From assembly GCA_036426205.1 (NCBI GenBank), contig WSYH01001183.1, forward strand, positions 72,500-136,499: a stretch of DNA of 64,000 nt, given 5' to 3'. Positions 1-12,203 of this stretch are shown piece by piece. Under the pieces are notes generated by a model, which ran no database searches, was not told the DNA's origin, and was given only the letters and a program-made list of their open reading frames with translations. How positions within the stretch are numbered: the first letter of the stretch is position 1; each line of letters opens with the position of its first letter. A program made the position numbers and the translations under genes. Origin of the DNA: Ascaphus truei. Lineage: Eukaryota > Chordata > Amphibia > Anura > Ascaphidae.

Positions 1-2118
1 CAAGACAGGACCTCTGGAACAAATTTGGATGGTACAAAGAGTTTGTTGTCGGGAACGACCAAGTCCATGGGAATGCGTCTCTGGGAGTGCAAAATCTTGT
101 CAAGATTCTTGAAAGAAGACGTGGCGAGAATCCTCTCATGTGGAAGGATAGTCTCCAAAGATTCCTCTGGCCTATCTTCAGAAGAATGTATTCGGGAGAG
201 TGCGTCTGCCTTTACGTTCTTGGTTCCAGGGATATAGGAAAGGTGAAAATCGAATCGAGAAAAAAAAAGAGCCCAACGAGCCTGTCGTGGACCAAGGCGT
301 CGAGCGTTCTCTATGTAAAGAAGGTTCTTGTGGTCCGTGAGAATAGTAAACGGCTCTTTCGACCCATCCAGTAGGTGTCTCCACTCTTGAAGAGCCATCT
401 TCACGGCCAGAAGTTCCCTGTTACCCACGTCATAGTTCCTCTCAGCAGACGAGAATTTCTTGGAAAAATATGCACAGGGATGTAACTTATCTTGGGGCGT
501 GGGTCTCTGGGAAAGAACGGCATCAGCGCCGCAATCAGAAGCGTCGACCTCCAGGACGAAGGGAAGTTCGATGTTGGGATGACGGAGAATAGGTGCGGAT
601 ATAAAGGCTTCCTTGAGTGTCTCGAAGGCGGAGTTGGCCTCAGATGACCAAGGAGAAGGATCAGCTCCTTTTTTGGTGAGCGCAGTGAGGGGTGCCACAA
701 TGGTGGAAAAACTCTGTATAAACTTACGATAGTAATTAGCGAACCCTAAAAAACATTGTATGGCCTTGAGAGAGTTGGGTCTTGGCCATTCAGTGACTGC
801 TTAAAGTTTACCGGAGTCCATCATAAACCCCTCATCGGAAATGATATACCCCAGGAACGGAGTAGAGGTCTGATGAAAGGTACACTTCTCCAGTTTGGCG
901 TACAAATGGTGTTCACGGAGACGGGAAAGGACGTAGGAGGTGTGGCGTATATGGTCCTGGAGATCTTTGGAAAAAATCAGGATATCATCCAAGTATACAA
1001 TAACAAAAATATTGAGTACCTTACGAAAGACGTCGTTGATGAAATCCTGGAAGACAGCGGGAGCATTACATAAGCCGAAAGGCATTACCAGATATTCGTA
1101 GTGTCCACTACGCGTGTTGAAGGCCGTCTTCCATTCATCCCCCTTCCTGATGCGCACCAGGTTATAGGCACCACGTAGATCCAACTTGGAAAAAATCTTG
1201 GCCCCCTGTAATTTATCGAACAGTTCAGTAATAAGGGGAAGGGGGGTAACGATTTTTAATAGTGATGTGGTTTAAACCCCTGTAGTCGATGCAAGGCCTC
1301 AACGACCCGTCCTTTTTCGGGACGAAGAAAAACCCAGCCCCTGCTGGGGAATTGGAGTGACGAATAAAGCCTTTCTTGAGATTCTCCTGGATATATTCAT
1401 CCATAGCGTGAGATTCTGGTAACGACAAGGGGTAGGTCTTGGACTTGGGTAGGGAGTAACTTGGAACTAGTTCGATCGGACAATCGTAAGTCCTGTGTGG
1501 CGTCAAGAGGTCTGACTGTACCTTATTGAAAACGTCCCGGAATTGATGGTAAACGGAAGGTAGAATAACTTCGGGAATAGAGGTATTGGCCAGCAGTTCA
1601 TGAGTCTCGCCTGACCTCGGCCTCCAGGAAATGGGAGCAAAGGAAGTCCAGTCAATGAGAGGATTGTTAAGCTGTAGCCACGGAAGACAAAGTGTGATGG
1701 GTATCCCAGGAGCGTGAATGGCATCGAGAACTAAGATCTCCTTGTGCAGATGTGAGGACAGAAGCAAGGGAGCTGTCTCTAAAGAGATGTGGGCCGGGGT
1801 AAGAGGACGTCCATCGATACCGACGAGTGTGATGGGAACCTTCTTTCTCACGAGTGGTATGCGGTTTAATCTGGCGAATTCAAGATCCACGAAGTTTCCT
1901 CCAGCTCCTGAGTCAATGAAAGCGGCAGTAGAAGTCTTGAACTTATCGCCTGAAAGGGAGACTGGAAATGTAAGTTTCTTAGGGAGTTCACCTTTAGAAA
2001 GGGGACGTGGAGACATTACACCCAGAGAGAGCCCCTCTGTACTCACTGGGTGTTCCCGTTTCCCGGACGCAGTGGACACTCCCAAACCAGATGTTCCATG
2101 GATCCGCAGTAGAAACAC
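1..2118 (-). pseudogene. pol: pol of Sushi-like copy A: protease, RT, RNase H (broken)
   Basis: Reads leftward from 2118. The aspartic protease has an intact [12 protein letters not shown] active site near 1890-1925. The RT N-terminal part runs to about 1225, where a frameshift occurs, and the RT core continues at 801-1184 with [12 protein letters not shown] and the catalytic [11 protein letters not shown] (about 980-1005). The connection and RNase H domain follow across about 1-700, readable only by changing frame: VDAS-type, DHKN-type and NVKADALSR-type motifs can be found. The integrase lies outside the window. At least two frame changes and the missing 3' end make this a pseudogene, although YLDD and the DSG protease are intact. 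Confidence 0.85.
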
Positions 2119-2992
2119 AATCCCCCGGCGTGGCGGAACTGCCGTATCGGTGTGCGGATGTGTTGTACCCCCAATTGCATTGGCTCTGGCAACTCCAGTG
2201 CAGGACGAAGAGGTATGGTAGCAGGAGTGTTGCTGGGAGTACTGGAGAATGGAACTTGAAAGTTATGGACGCGAGTGCGCTGATGCTCTGAGCGGTGTAC
2301 CTGGATACGTTGATCCACTCGGACAGCCAAATAAATGAGGACCTCCAATTGATCCGGCCTGGATTGGCGAGAGAGTTCATCATTGATGGGATCTGCCAGG
2401 CCTTGCCAGAACACAGAGACGAGAGCCTCTTGTCCCCAGTTAGTCTCGGCTGCTAGAGTCCGGAATTCCACAGCATACTGCGTCACCATTCGCTGTCCCT
2501 GAGTGATCTGGAGGAGAGAAACAGATGCCATCTCCCGACGAGCGGGATCATCAAAAACTTGTTGAAACTCGGCTTTAAATGCTGGGTAATCTTGGGTAAG
2601 GTCAGAACGTCGCTCCCAAACCGGGGAAGCCCAAGCCAGGGCGCTGCCAGTGAGGAGGTTATAAATGTACAGTAGGCTACCTTCTTGTGATCAGTATTGT
2701 AGAGATGGGGGGCCATTTCAAACTGCACCTCACACTGGTTTAGGAAACCCCTACAATCTTGCGGTTCACCTGCATAAGGCTTGAGGGGAGGAATCCTTAC
2801 ATCTGAGTTGCTAACTGCGCTTGCTGAGTGGGGGCTTACATCTGGCAGGGTCGCGGTCGGTACTCTGTCTGAGAGTACAGCAACCTGGCGTGTAAGTGCC
2901 ATAATTTGATCCGCCATGGCCTGGTTTTGCTGAAGCAGATTGGAGAGAAACTGTTGAAGTTCGGTCTGGTCTGCGTCTTGTGGGCTCGACAT
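2043..2992 (-). pseudogene. gag: gag of Sushi-like copy A (frameshifted)
   Basis: Encodes the capsid/nucleocapsid polyprotein that forms the cytoplasmic virus-like particle. It starts at the ATG at 2992 with MSSPQDADQTE, followed by a predicted coiled coil (Gln/Leu-rich, about residues 12-45), a capsid region containing the GEPQDCRGFLNQC stretch, and a frameshift near 2500-2560. The C-terminal half (2043-2531) ends in one CCHC zinc knuckle, [14 protein letters not shown], at about 2080-2125. The pol frame begins in overlap at 2118. The start is supported by the same ATG in copy B. Two frames are needed to read it, so it is inactive. Confidence 0.85.
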
Positions 2993-2994
2993 AA

Positions 2995-3813
2995 TGTTAC
3001 GCCGGTGCTGATCGCAAACCAGACCTGTCCCCTGAGCTGAAGGGGGAAGTGGTAATACACGCACCCGCAGGAAAGGGAGCGTGTCCAGAGTGTGGTATGA
3101 AGCGTTGCCAGGCCAGGTGTAGTAAGGTAGACAATACTTGCCGGTACCGGTTGTAGAGATAGAGAGAATGATGCCTTGCCGAAGTCAGGGAGTGGAGAGT
3201 GGAGATAGGTCGTAGTCCAAGCCGTGTTCAAGGGGTTACCAGAGTGAGCGTTATCCAAGGAGTGCCGAGATCGAGAGCCAGAGGGGGTAGTCGTACGAGC
3301 TGCGTCAGAACCTGTGAAAACACTGAGAGAATCCAGAAGTACTTCCATACAGAGACTATGTCGAGCAAAGACTGAGAGCAGAGAGGAGCTAGATAAAGCA
3401 GGAAGGTCCAATTAGGAACAGAGGCGGGACAGGAAGAGCTACAGGGAGACACTGCAGATTGGTGCAGGCATAACAGGCCAGGTGAGTCTTGTTAGTAACC
3501 TGAGTATACCCGTGCAGTGTGCGGGGGCGGAGCCTGAGGTCCGGGAGACGGGAATAAGAGTGTGCAGACTGAGCGTTCTCCGTAACTCGTGTACGCATGT
3601 GAACCGAGCCAGTGGATGGTGCAAATGTGTGTGCAGGAGGGCGTGGGCGCGCCCGGCGCTGAGCAGAGGAATCGCCGAGGGGAGTGACCCGCGACGGCGG
3701 CAGGGTCAAGGAGCCGTGGATGCCGGTAAGGCAGGATTGTTTTGTGTGTCCAGGGGCTCCCTGCGGGGAGGGAGTGCTCTGTGTTGGGAGCGAGGAGAAC
3801 GCCGATTCCTGAC
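2995..3813 (-). repeat. 5' LTR of Sushi-like copy A
   Basis: On the minus strand the LTR begins TGTCAGGAATC at 3813 and ends GTAACA at 2995, giving 819 bp. Copy B has 908-bp LTRs beginning TGTAAGGAATC with the same end. A stretch at about 3358-3367 reads GCTCGACATA on the minus strand and is complementary to the sequence just inside the element (TATGTCGAGC), matching the self-priming layout described under copy B. No matching 3' LTR is in the window. Confidence 0.8.
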
Positions 3814-5444
3814 AGGTGATAAGTGCTCGATATGGGCCCTATCGAGGCTTTCTGAATAAGGCCCTAAATGTAAATTGACCTGCCAGTTTCAGAAAATAGT
3901 TGGCACTAATAAGCAAGGGTCATGCATGGAATACTACATTGTGTACTTATAGACATTTAGGCCTGGATACATCAAACTCGGTTAAAGTGGAGTTAATATC
4001 GCAACCAGTAAAACCAAAAATACGGGCGGGATTACCACAATTTTAATTTTGTATTCATCAAGATTGTGGTAATAATTTACTAGGCGCGATATTCCGGTCA
4101 AAATAACAATGGAATCAACCATGATTGGTCGATTTTTGTGCAATCAGGCAAGGATTATATTGCATGGTTTTTGTGTTTTTATTGTTATTGGCCATTGGGC
4201 AGGTATTGTTTGTTGGTGTTACTTTTATGGTTGGGCATCGGGCTATTATTGGATAAATATGTGAATATCCCTGAGGAGTTCAGCCTTCATTCTGGTAGAA
4301 GTAAGAATACTTTTATTTATTTAGGGTGTACATTGATTGCAAATGGAGATATCTAGGCTCCAACAATTAAGGCCCTAAGTAGCCTTGGTGACAATCAATT
4401 GATTTAATGGCTTATTTTGTATGATGTGTTTATTTATTGTAACTTCTAGAATATTTAATGTATTTTTGTCATGCTTTGGAATGGGCAAACATCCTATAAG
4501 CCCCATTTGGTTAATAGGACTATTGCCCATTACTTTTGGGTACTTTGCGTGGCATAGGGGTATGGGGGATGGGGGAAGTTTCCTCAGGGTGAATGGTTTT
4601 GCTTCCCGGAGGGATGGTGGGCGGTGTTAACCCCTTCATTACCTAAGCAGTTAGCCAGTAAGTTAATGAAAGGGGGTAAGTAATATATTTTAATAGTGTA
4701 CATTCATAATTTTGTTTTAATTTTATCTTACCATTAATTGCCAATGCAGCTATATAGGCCTTCATTGAGAGGGCTTATTTAGCAACAGTGACAATCAATG
4801 GTTTTATGATTAAAATTTATTTTTAATGTAATGTTTCTTTTTTTAATACTGTATTTATTTTTGGGGGTTAATACCCAAAACCATGACTAGCCACATTTGG
4901 CTAATAGGGATATTCGGCATTGGTCTATAGAGGGTAGGTTTGTTCAGGTAGACAAGTTGGATGAAGCAGTTAATTATCCTGGCAGGGGTGGTTTGGCCTC
5001 TTGAAGGGGTGGCGAGAGGGGTTTCTTATCACAGTGATTAGTAAAGCATTGCATAGCAAATTCTAATTCCTAATTCCAATGTATGACTTTTGTATAATTC
5101 CAATGCATGACTAATTTCCCTTCATTGAGAACATAAATCCACATTTCTACCTTTCTGGGGTTTCAACCCACCCCTATCATCAATCAGCCCCATGACAGTT
5201 TTATGACTGAATAAAAAAACCTCTTTCTTGTGACGTTTAAACTTTGCCTCAATATATAAAAGACTTCATAACTTTGTTTCCATAATTCTTAGACAAATGC
5301 CATCTTCACGGTTGCATCTGTGAACTTAAAGTACACGGCTAAATGTAAAATATGTATTTTTGCAGGTGAAAGAGATATTAGAGATTATACATAGGAAACC
5401 CCTTTTTTTTTTTTTTAATCATTTGATTTGTGTACTTATTATTC
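3814..5444. other. Unassigned AT-rich DNA without a supported gene
   Basis: No ORF here resembles a known protein and none has a convincing start or length. Two stretches, around 4350-4460 and 4755-4860, resemble each other (GGCTT... GTGACAATCAAT... TTTAAT...), which suggests an old degenerate direct duplication or two copies of one dispersed repeat. A palindromic stretch near 4030-4070 (ATTACCACAATTTT...ATTGTGGTAAT) may be the tip of an inverted-repeat element. Confidence 0.5.
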
Positions 5445-5655
5445 AAGCAGGGGGTCTCCAGAGCTGAACAGCATTCATTTCAGCCCTGGGGACCCCCTGA
5501 TTCCCAAGATACATACCCCGGTAGGGGTGCTGGCATCACCTGGAAGTTTAATTCTCCCATGATACATGACCGGGACATTTAAACATGCAGGTGATTATGC
5601 CACCCCACCCCAGGGGCTGAAATTGTTGTGGTTCAACTCTGGAGAAACCCTGCTT
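5445..5655. mobile_element. Short non-autonomous DNA transposon (MITE) with about 25-bp inverted ends
   Basis: The left end AAGCAGGGGGTCTCCAGAG at 5445 is matched in inverted orientation by CTCTGGAGAAACCCTGCTT ending at 5655, with a few mismatches. There is no coding capacity in the 211 bp. A related pair of ends (GCAGGGGGTCTCC type) bounds the foldback at 53268-53515, so this is a family. I cannot define the target duplication or assign the superfamily. Confidence 0.6.
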
Positions 5656-6275
5656 TAAAACTATGTAATTAAAATAATTATAATAAAAGTAGTGTGATCG
5701 CCTGTTAGAGCTTTGCAGAGAGAGGGACCATCTTCTGTCTACTGTCATTGTACAGCTCTTCCAGACTTATGCACACGGTAGGAGTCTCATTCAGGAGCAT
5801 GGACCCCCACTGTGTTAATCCTGATGGAAATTTCCAATGCACTTGGCTGTGATTACTTCACGTTTAGTACACGGTTCACACGCACATGTGCCGGGCAGTG
5901 TGAAAATAAAGTTGTCTACATCTGTAGGATGTTGAATCTAGGTAGATTGTGAGGGAAACTAAGGCTAAGGTCCCGTTGCACGCGTCCGCACGGCTGGCTT
6001 GCTTGCCGGCGGCGTGTGCAACTCGCTGTACAGCGATCTGCGGTCTACAGGAAACTTTTCTCGGAGCGGGGGGCGTGGCCAAACGGGTCGGGGGGGGGGC
6101 GTGGCCATGACGTGAGGGGGCGCGGCCATGACGTGGGGGGCCGGAGCAGGAGGTGGGCGGGGGGGAGGGGAGGATTGACAGGGAGGGGGGGGGTGGCTGT
6201 GAGCAGAGGACCGTACTCTTCCCCCCCTCTCCCTCACGGGCTGCCACGGGCTGCAGGTAAGTAATAAAAACAACA
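5656..6275. other. No gene; GC-rich segment with GGGGCGTGGCC repeats
   Basis: Nothing coding is supported. From about 6060 to 6190 the sequence is very G-rich with three or four imperfect repeats of GGCGTGGCCATGACGTG. It looks like low-complexity DNA or part of a GC-rich dispersed repeat. Confidence 0.5.
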
Positions 6276-6297
6276 CACACGCACACGCAAGCACATC

Positions 6298-6330
<33 letters not shown>

Positions 6331-6339
6331 CACCACAAA

Positions 6340-6382
<43 letters not shown>

Positions 6383-6510
6383 ACAGGCACGCACGCACTC
6401 ATACACACACACACACAGACAGAGACAGGCATGCACACAGACAGGCACACAAACACACACATACACACACAGGCAGGCACTCACGCACTCAGACACACAC
6501 ACAGACAGGC
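6276..6510. repeat. (CA)n microsatellite, interrupted
   Basis: Long alternation of AC dinucleotides with interruptions such as ACAGACAGGCACGCACTC. Predicted ORFs in this segment (Cys/Val or Thr/His rich) are artefacts of the repeat. Confidence 0.95.
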
Positions 6511-8040
6511 ACTCACGCTGCTTTCACTCCACACTCCTCCCCGCTCCCCGAAGCCTCTCCTCCTCCCGCAGCCTCCCCTCCTCCCGCAGCCTCCCCTCCC
6601 CATTGGCTCACAGCCACACCACGTGACGCGTCAACGCTAGGAAACACCATTCTGTTGTGTCTCCTAGCGGCTGACGCGCCACAGCGTGTAGTCAGCTGTG
6701 CAGCTGTGCAGCCAGTGGGTAAAACCGGCTTGCGAGGATTCCCCTGCTGGTGGGGAACTCGCTACATTGCCGCCCGCGCCAATGAGTGCAGCGGGTCCCA
6801 GGCTTAAGAAAAGCTTCTTGGCGTTCTGGCAAGTATGCTGAGGATGAAGAAGAGCACAGGCCAAAAGATGACAAAATAAAGTGGGGTGACATCCTTTCCC
6901 ACACTTCATACGTGCACCATGCCCACCAAAAACAAGGAATTAATTGTAACAGTAACCAATGAAACCAATTAATTAATAAAACAACAATTAATTAATTGTA
7001 CCAGTAACCAATTAAACCAATTAATTAATTAAATTTAACAGGGTATGTTCATCTGTACCTGTTTCTCCCCACATAGTGTATCTGCTATGTAAGCCCTGTT
7101 ATGATCCAGGCATTAGCAGGTTAATCTGTGGGCCCTTGACCCCCTTCCTGCTTCCCCAGAAAGTGAAGGAAGGTAGGTGGTGCCTCAGGCCTGTGTACAG
7201 CCCCTTGTAGGTGGGTACAGTCCATGAACCCTCCCCTTCCAGAAGTTTCTAGGGGGAGTAGCCTAAAGTTAGTGATGAGTTCCTCTGAGCTCCTCAGGGA
7301 GTGAGGAGGGAGAAGGAGAGTCTGCCTTTGCACCTCAGGGTGTGAGGAGGTGAGAGTGTCCATTCCTGAACCCTGGCTAGTGTGAAGAAAGATGAACAAG
7401 GTGGGAGCTGTGAGTCTTCCCCATTGCGGGGTAAGCGTGCTCATTCTGATTGGCTGGCATCATTCCATTTAACTTACGTCATTAAAAAAAATTAAATCGG
7501 CAAATGGCTTTAACAGCCAATCATCAGGCGCCTCATTTGAGCCCAGGAAGATGACACAACATCGGTTGGGATCTACTATGGTGTTTTATGGATTGACAGA
7601 TGAAGACAGAAGATTATGAAGATTAAGAAATAATTACAGATGAAGATAGAAGAAATAGGAAACACAGGTAAGTGACCACAGGGGGTCACTCAAGCCCCTA
7701 ATAACTGCACTCACGGTGTACCAAGGAAAATAAATGCACTAAAAGTAACATTATAGTAGCTGTTACCACAAAACCCTCAAATGGGAACAGACCACCAATA
7801 GGTCCCACAGGACCGCTAAACACAGGACAAAAAAATAATAAACTTTTATTAACTGTAAAATCCAACGATAAACGTGACAAATTATATACAGTACAGTGTT
7901 GTTTAAAATCCCCAATGACGAGATGGAGATGTAGTAGGTCGATGCAAGTAATTAATTGATTCAGTAAAATTTTGAGCGATGCACACGTTACTGTCCTATC
8001 TAAAGGCCTGACTTATTGTCCTACGAATAATATCAATATT
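6511..8040. other. No supported gene; includes an AATTAATT-rich repeat
   Basis: Between 6937 and 7030 the motif CCAATTAATTAAT recurs several times with a duplicated GTAACAGTAACCAAT unit. The rest (7080-7450 purine-rich, 7550-8040 AT-rich) holds no recognisable protein. The 5' part of the adjacent Penelope-like element may begin somewhere in 7600-8040, but I cannot fix the boundary. Confidence 0.5.
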
Positions 8041-9253
8041 TTTTAAAGCATTAAGGATTTGAATCTTTTTTCACGAATATTGTACTTACATAAATTTTTC
8101 AGAAGAACAAAGATAGCTCAGAGTATTAATATTCCCTCAGAGGGCGTTGCTCTAAGGGACCACACACATCTAGACGTGATGCAAAGTCTAACAGATGAAA
8201 ACTCTAGACCACTAGAGGTCCCTTCACCTCACTACGCAATAAATCTAAATTTACCCCACCCCTCGAGACCTGTACCAACGTAGATGTTTTCACTCAGGTT
8301 GTGATACGTGACCTCAAAAATCTATCCAAAATAAATGCAAGTAATAAAGCCAAGTACAACCTCAACTTTTAGGAATACAAAGCATTAAAAGATATGGAGG
8401 CAGATGAATCTATAATAATAATAATAAAACCCTCAGACAAAGGGGGCAACACTGTTCTTATAGACAAAAAAATTTATGCGGCTGAATGCCTACGACTCCT
8501 CACAGATAGGAGTTGCTATACTACAGTATTCTCTATCGTGATCCCACTAGCCAACTTTCCCTGATATTAAAATCTGGTGTTTAAAGTATCGTTATTACCA
8601 AGAGTGACTCAGAATTCATTTTCATAAAAAATCCGACCATCACGACTTTCTATCAATTACGAAAGTCCATAAAGGTAAAAATCCTCCTCCGGGAAGACCT
8701 ATTGTCTCGGGGGTGGATAATCTTACCTCACACGCCAGCAAATACCTTGATTGCTTCCTTTGCCCATTTGTGGGCTCTTTACCATCCCATTTGAAAGACA
8801 CTAAGGCAATATTATCAAGATAATATAGGGATCACTTTGGACACAAATACCCTCTTAGTAGGGGTTGATGTCAAAAGTCTATATATCAGTAGCCTCCATT
8901 ATGTTGGCATTAAGGCAGTTGCTCACATCCTCCAAGCATGTGATTTACACTCCCACCATCATAATAACTTTGTACTTCTACTTTTGCAATTTGTTTTGAC
9001 AAAAAACTTTTTTCTTTTTGATAAAAAAATGTATCATTAAATCCAGGGCACGGCCATGGGCACCACGTGCGCTCCCACCTATGTCAATTTATATCTAAAC
9101 TGGTGGGAGGAGGCCGTGGGGTTCGTGGAAGGCAACGTCATGTATACAGATCACATTGATCTTTGGATTAGATACATCGAGGATGTGCTGTTGTTATGGA
9201 CAGGTACTGAAGAACTACTAAGAAGGTTTATTAACATACTCAACAACAATAAG
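8041..9253 (+). pseudogene. Penelope-like element PLE-1: RT part (degenerate, interrupted)
   Basis: Left half of a PLE reverse transcriptase, reading rightward with several frameshifts and stops. Recognisable PLE motifs in order are IIKPSDKGGNTVL at about 8420-8460, a YQLxKVHKGKNPPPGRPIVSG-type block at about 8640-8720, DVKSLYIS at about 8868-8890, GTAMGTTCAP at about 9050-9080, and RYIEDVLLLW at about 9169-9200. The catalytic motif is YIED rather than YIDD, so this copy would be inactive even without the frameshifts. PLEs reverse-transcribe their RNA onto nicked chromosomal ends. The ORF is cut at 9253 by the BEL/Pao insertion and resumes at 21480. Confidence 0.8.
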
Positions 9254-9422
9254 TATTCTGAAGCTAGGGTCACGTATTGAGGTATGAATAGTTTCAGTTA
9301 GCTTTAACTCATGTCTTCCCTCTTCCAAAGCATGACAAGTCCTTAATGTCTTTCTTAACTTTATTGCAGGAGTAGAAAACAACAGGAACTTGTAGGTGTA
9401 GTGTAGGCAGAGAGTGCTTCTC

Positions 9423-9825
9423 TACTGCACCGACACACTTTATTCGAGCAAATACCCAGTATGTACCTGGCAGATACCTGGAATGCGCCGCTCCTCACCT
9501 CTGACAAGCCCCGTTGCGTTTGCCTTCCCAGCCTGGGTTCATGCCTGGCTGACGGGCGGCTGATCTGTTAAATGATAATGATTAGGATTTAATAGGCTGC
9601 AATGCTTCGCGTGTCTACCAGATGGCATAAATTCATGAATTGTAATGCATTATATATATATATTTACTGTGCAGTATTGCAGCCAGCGGGAATAAAATGC
9701 TTCAATCCCTGCCTGGAAAATAACCCAATGCACTCGGGCAGAAAACAGTCACAAACCTCAATACACCCGGGTATACCCGAATTCGTGGGACTAGCCGAGC
9801 TCGAATAAAGTGTGTCGCCAGTGTA
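9423..9825. mobile_element. MITE family M1, copy 1
   Basis: About 400-bp element whose ends are inverted repeats: ACTGCACCGACACACTTTAT at the left and GCTCGAATAAAGTGTGTCGC...CAGTGTA at the right. The 3' end read inward begins CACTGGCGACACAC, suggestive of CACTA/EnSpm-type termini, but the left end differs by a small indel. The interior has a TA microsatellite and no ORF. It lies in the BEL/Pao 3' LTR next to a second copy. Confidence 0.75.
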
Positions 9826-9838
9826 TGTGGAATGCTTC

Positions 9839-10238
9839 TACTGCACCGACACACTTTATTCGAGCAAATACCCGGTATGTTCCTGGCAGATACCTGGAAT
9901 GCGCCGCTCCTCACCTCTGACAAGCCCCGTTGCGTTTGCCTTCCCAGCCTGGGTTCATGCCTGGCTGATGGGCGGCTGATCTGTTAAATGATAATGATTA
10001 GGATTTAATAGGCTGCAATGCTTCACGTGTCTACCAGATGGCATAAATTCATGAATTGTAATGCAGTATATATATATATACTGTGCAGTATTGCAGCCAG
10101 CGGGAATAAAATGCTTCAATCCCTGCCGGAAAATAACTCAATGCACTCGGGCAGAAAACAGTCACAAACCTCAATACACCCGGGTATACCCGAATTCGTG
10201 GGACTAGCCGAGCTCGAATAAAGTGTGTCGCCAGTGTA
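9839..10238. mobile_element. MITE family M1, copy 2 (tandem with copy 1)
   Basis: Nearly identical to 9423-9825 in the same orientation, separated by the 13-bp spacer TGTGGAATGCTTC. The spacer resembles the sequence preceding copy 1 (GTGCTTCTC), so the pair may have arisen by tandem duplication rather than two insertions. A third copy is at 45637-46037 and a related partial element ends at 53977. Confidence 0.75.
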
Positions 10239-10639
10239 TGAGGTAAGACTACGGTAAGACAGAAAGGCCTTACCAGGGGTGGATGCAGACAGGTCTGTAC
10301 TCACTGTGATCATAGGTGGAAAAGGAAGTGAGGTGCAAGGGTCACACTAAAAGTGAAGTGAGAATGCACTAACTGTCAGCAAGGGCAGGGGGGGGAAATG
10401 GGAAAGCCAATTAACTGGAGGACTGGAGATGTTGCCAGACCAACCAGGGGTGTGACAGACTGGAAGGAAAAGGGGCTACATAATGTATCCATTCCATCTA
10501 CACTGGGAGTAAAACTGTAAGGAAAGTGACATTCAAATACAGCTAGCAGGCAGAACTGCCAAGGGAAGGGGGGCTGAAACAGAGAAGGTAGACATGGGTA
10601 TTTCTGTTCCATGACACTCCCCGTCTGGTATCTGGAGAT

Positions 10640-12200
10640 ACCACTATATAACTGGAAAATGTGGAACATATGTGCAATGCATAACAAAGATAACATCACA
10701 TTCTCTAACAATGCAAGAATCCATGTCCACATAGCGATGTGACACCGGCCGGTATCACTGGTATCAAGGTCCCTTGGCCAAGGTTCTTTGGCAAAGGATG
10801 CAGGGTGGATGCACAACTCCAGGTTAGCTGGTTGCACCACAATGTCTTTGTGTAAAAGTCTCTGGCACTGTTTTCTATTAGCCTTGTGAGAGAACAGTCC
10901 TTTTGTCTCTGTAGTTTTCTCTACACAGTGCGTCACCTCGTGGATGTGCCAGTCGTGGTATTTTGTCACCCTATCACCTGGCGTTTGGCGGAAGGAGATG
11001 GCCTTTGACTCCTTGTAGAAGCGGATCAACGCCCCAGGAAGACCGGTTGTCAAGTCTGGTCCAGTGAGTAGTGCCTCGTTTGGAGAGGCTTTCTGGTGCT
11101 GAGCATTGGAGCTGAACATTACCCAGATCTGACTGTGTTTCTGACAGTGGTGAACACCAGATGATGGGAGGTGTCGGCATTTTTTACCTTCCTTCAGTGA
11201 AAGCGCTGGCTCTGTGTGTCCACTAAGGTATCTATTCCGCGTGAAGACCACAATTTGATTCTTGGTCTCCGGCTCCCTTTGTGGGTTGCGGCGGAGCGAA
11301 GTGAGCCTAGATATGGCAGGTTCTCTATTGTTTGGGGAGACGTCCTTTTGGTGAATGGAATGGTAGTGGAGTCACCCAACTGCCTGGTCCGTATTTGGAG
11401 AGCTCCTTGATTGTTAACCTCGGGAATCTTCTATCTTCCCTCGATGGTGTTTGCTTGTCGTTGTCCCTTTTTGTCTGGAACGCTGTGCACCGTAGGTCAT
11501 CGGTGCATTCCTCTTGCACGAGAACATCTCCATGTAGTTTGGTGAAACGCTTTTGTGTCTCTTTGTTAACTGCCATCAGGAGATTATTTTCTCCTTGGAC
11601 GTAACGAAGAATGGTCTCTTTGCTCTTGGCCTAGTAAATCCCTTTATGAGATGTCTCTGTGATTGTCTCTTTTTAGACGTGTGAGAGGACAGTCTTTTTG
11701 ACACTGTGGCTTCACCTGTAGGGTGCAATCTTTTGTGGCTATGCCAGCCATGACAGCTGGCTGCTTTGTCACTTGATACTCTGTGGAGACGAACAACTGT
11801 ACGTCTTAGCCGTGCCACTGCTCGCGGGAGGAGCGTCCGATTGTTTATTGTCTTTTGGACGATCCCTTTGTCGGTCACCTTTGGGAGGTTACTTTCTTCC
11901 TTCGGTGGAGTCGACTCATCATCCTTGGTTATCTGAACCGCTAAGTATCCTAGGCCATTGTTACATCCCCCCGATGTGAGGATGTTTTTGTTGATCTCAG
12001 GGGTATGAATTGTCTTTTATCTTCACTTGGCCCTTCTGTCACTTGGAGATGGCCAAGACATGGTTCAGAGAGAGATGTGTGCCCACATTCTGTTACCACC
12101 GTTCTGCGGGCGTGAACATAGTCTTGTCAGTGCACGCGTTGCCCACTATCACCCATCCTTGGTCAAGTCTTTGGGCGTATGGCGCGTTGTGGGGTCCGTT
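10640..12200 (-). pseudogene. BEL/Pao pol remnant downstream of protease (RT fragments)
   Basis: Reading leftward from the protease, fragments typical of Pao pol appear in shifting frames. A block at 11325-11450 (SREDRRFPRLTIKE... SWVTPLPFHSP) corresponds to the segment between protease and RT. A block at about 11020-11110 (SPNEALLTGPDLT) matches the early RT region. The catalytic YVDD block, RNase H and integrase were not found before the 3' LTR at 10616. The element therefore looks internally deleted and could not have supplied its own RT. Confidence 0.6.
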
Positions 12201-12203
12201 ATG

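Larger units (their letters stand above)
1..3813 (-). mobile_element. Sushi-like (chromovirus) Ty3/gypsy retrotransposon, copy A, partial
   Basis: Minus-strand LTR retrotransposon running from a 5' LTR (2995-3813) through gag, protease, RT and RNase H to the window start. Integrase, chromodomain and 3' LTR would lie to the left and are not seen. It is clearly related to the complete copy at 12814-18758: same gag start, protease, RT and LTR-end sequence. The gag ATG (2990-2992) lies two bases from the LTR end, as in copy B. Several frameshifts break the coding region, so it is a dead copy. Confidence 0.9.
9254..10616 (-). repeat. 3' LTR of the BEL/Pao element (split by insertions)
   Basis: Positions 9254-9418 match 21259-21423 almost exactly, and 10555-10616 match 21422-21479. 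The minus-strand LTR start TGTCATGG at 10616 follows a purine run (ACGGGGAG), a plausible polypurine tract. The 9419-10554 insert contains two MITEs and about 310 bp (10239-10553) that is absent from the 5' LTR. Either it is an insertion here or the 5' LTR has lost it by deletion at a short GCAGA...TGCC repeat. Confidence 0.8.

Noticed and set aside
5965..6502. Cys/Val-rich frames through the CA repeat
   Set aside because: Microsatellite translation; no support beyond the repeat itself.
10376..11251. 291-codon minus-strand ORF as an intact protein
   Set aside because: Its sequence mixes BEL/Pao RT remnants in shifting frames with unrelated text and runs into the 3' LTR; it is not a coherent domain.
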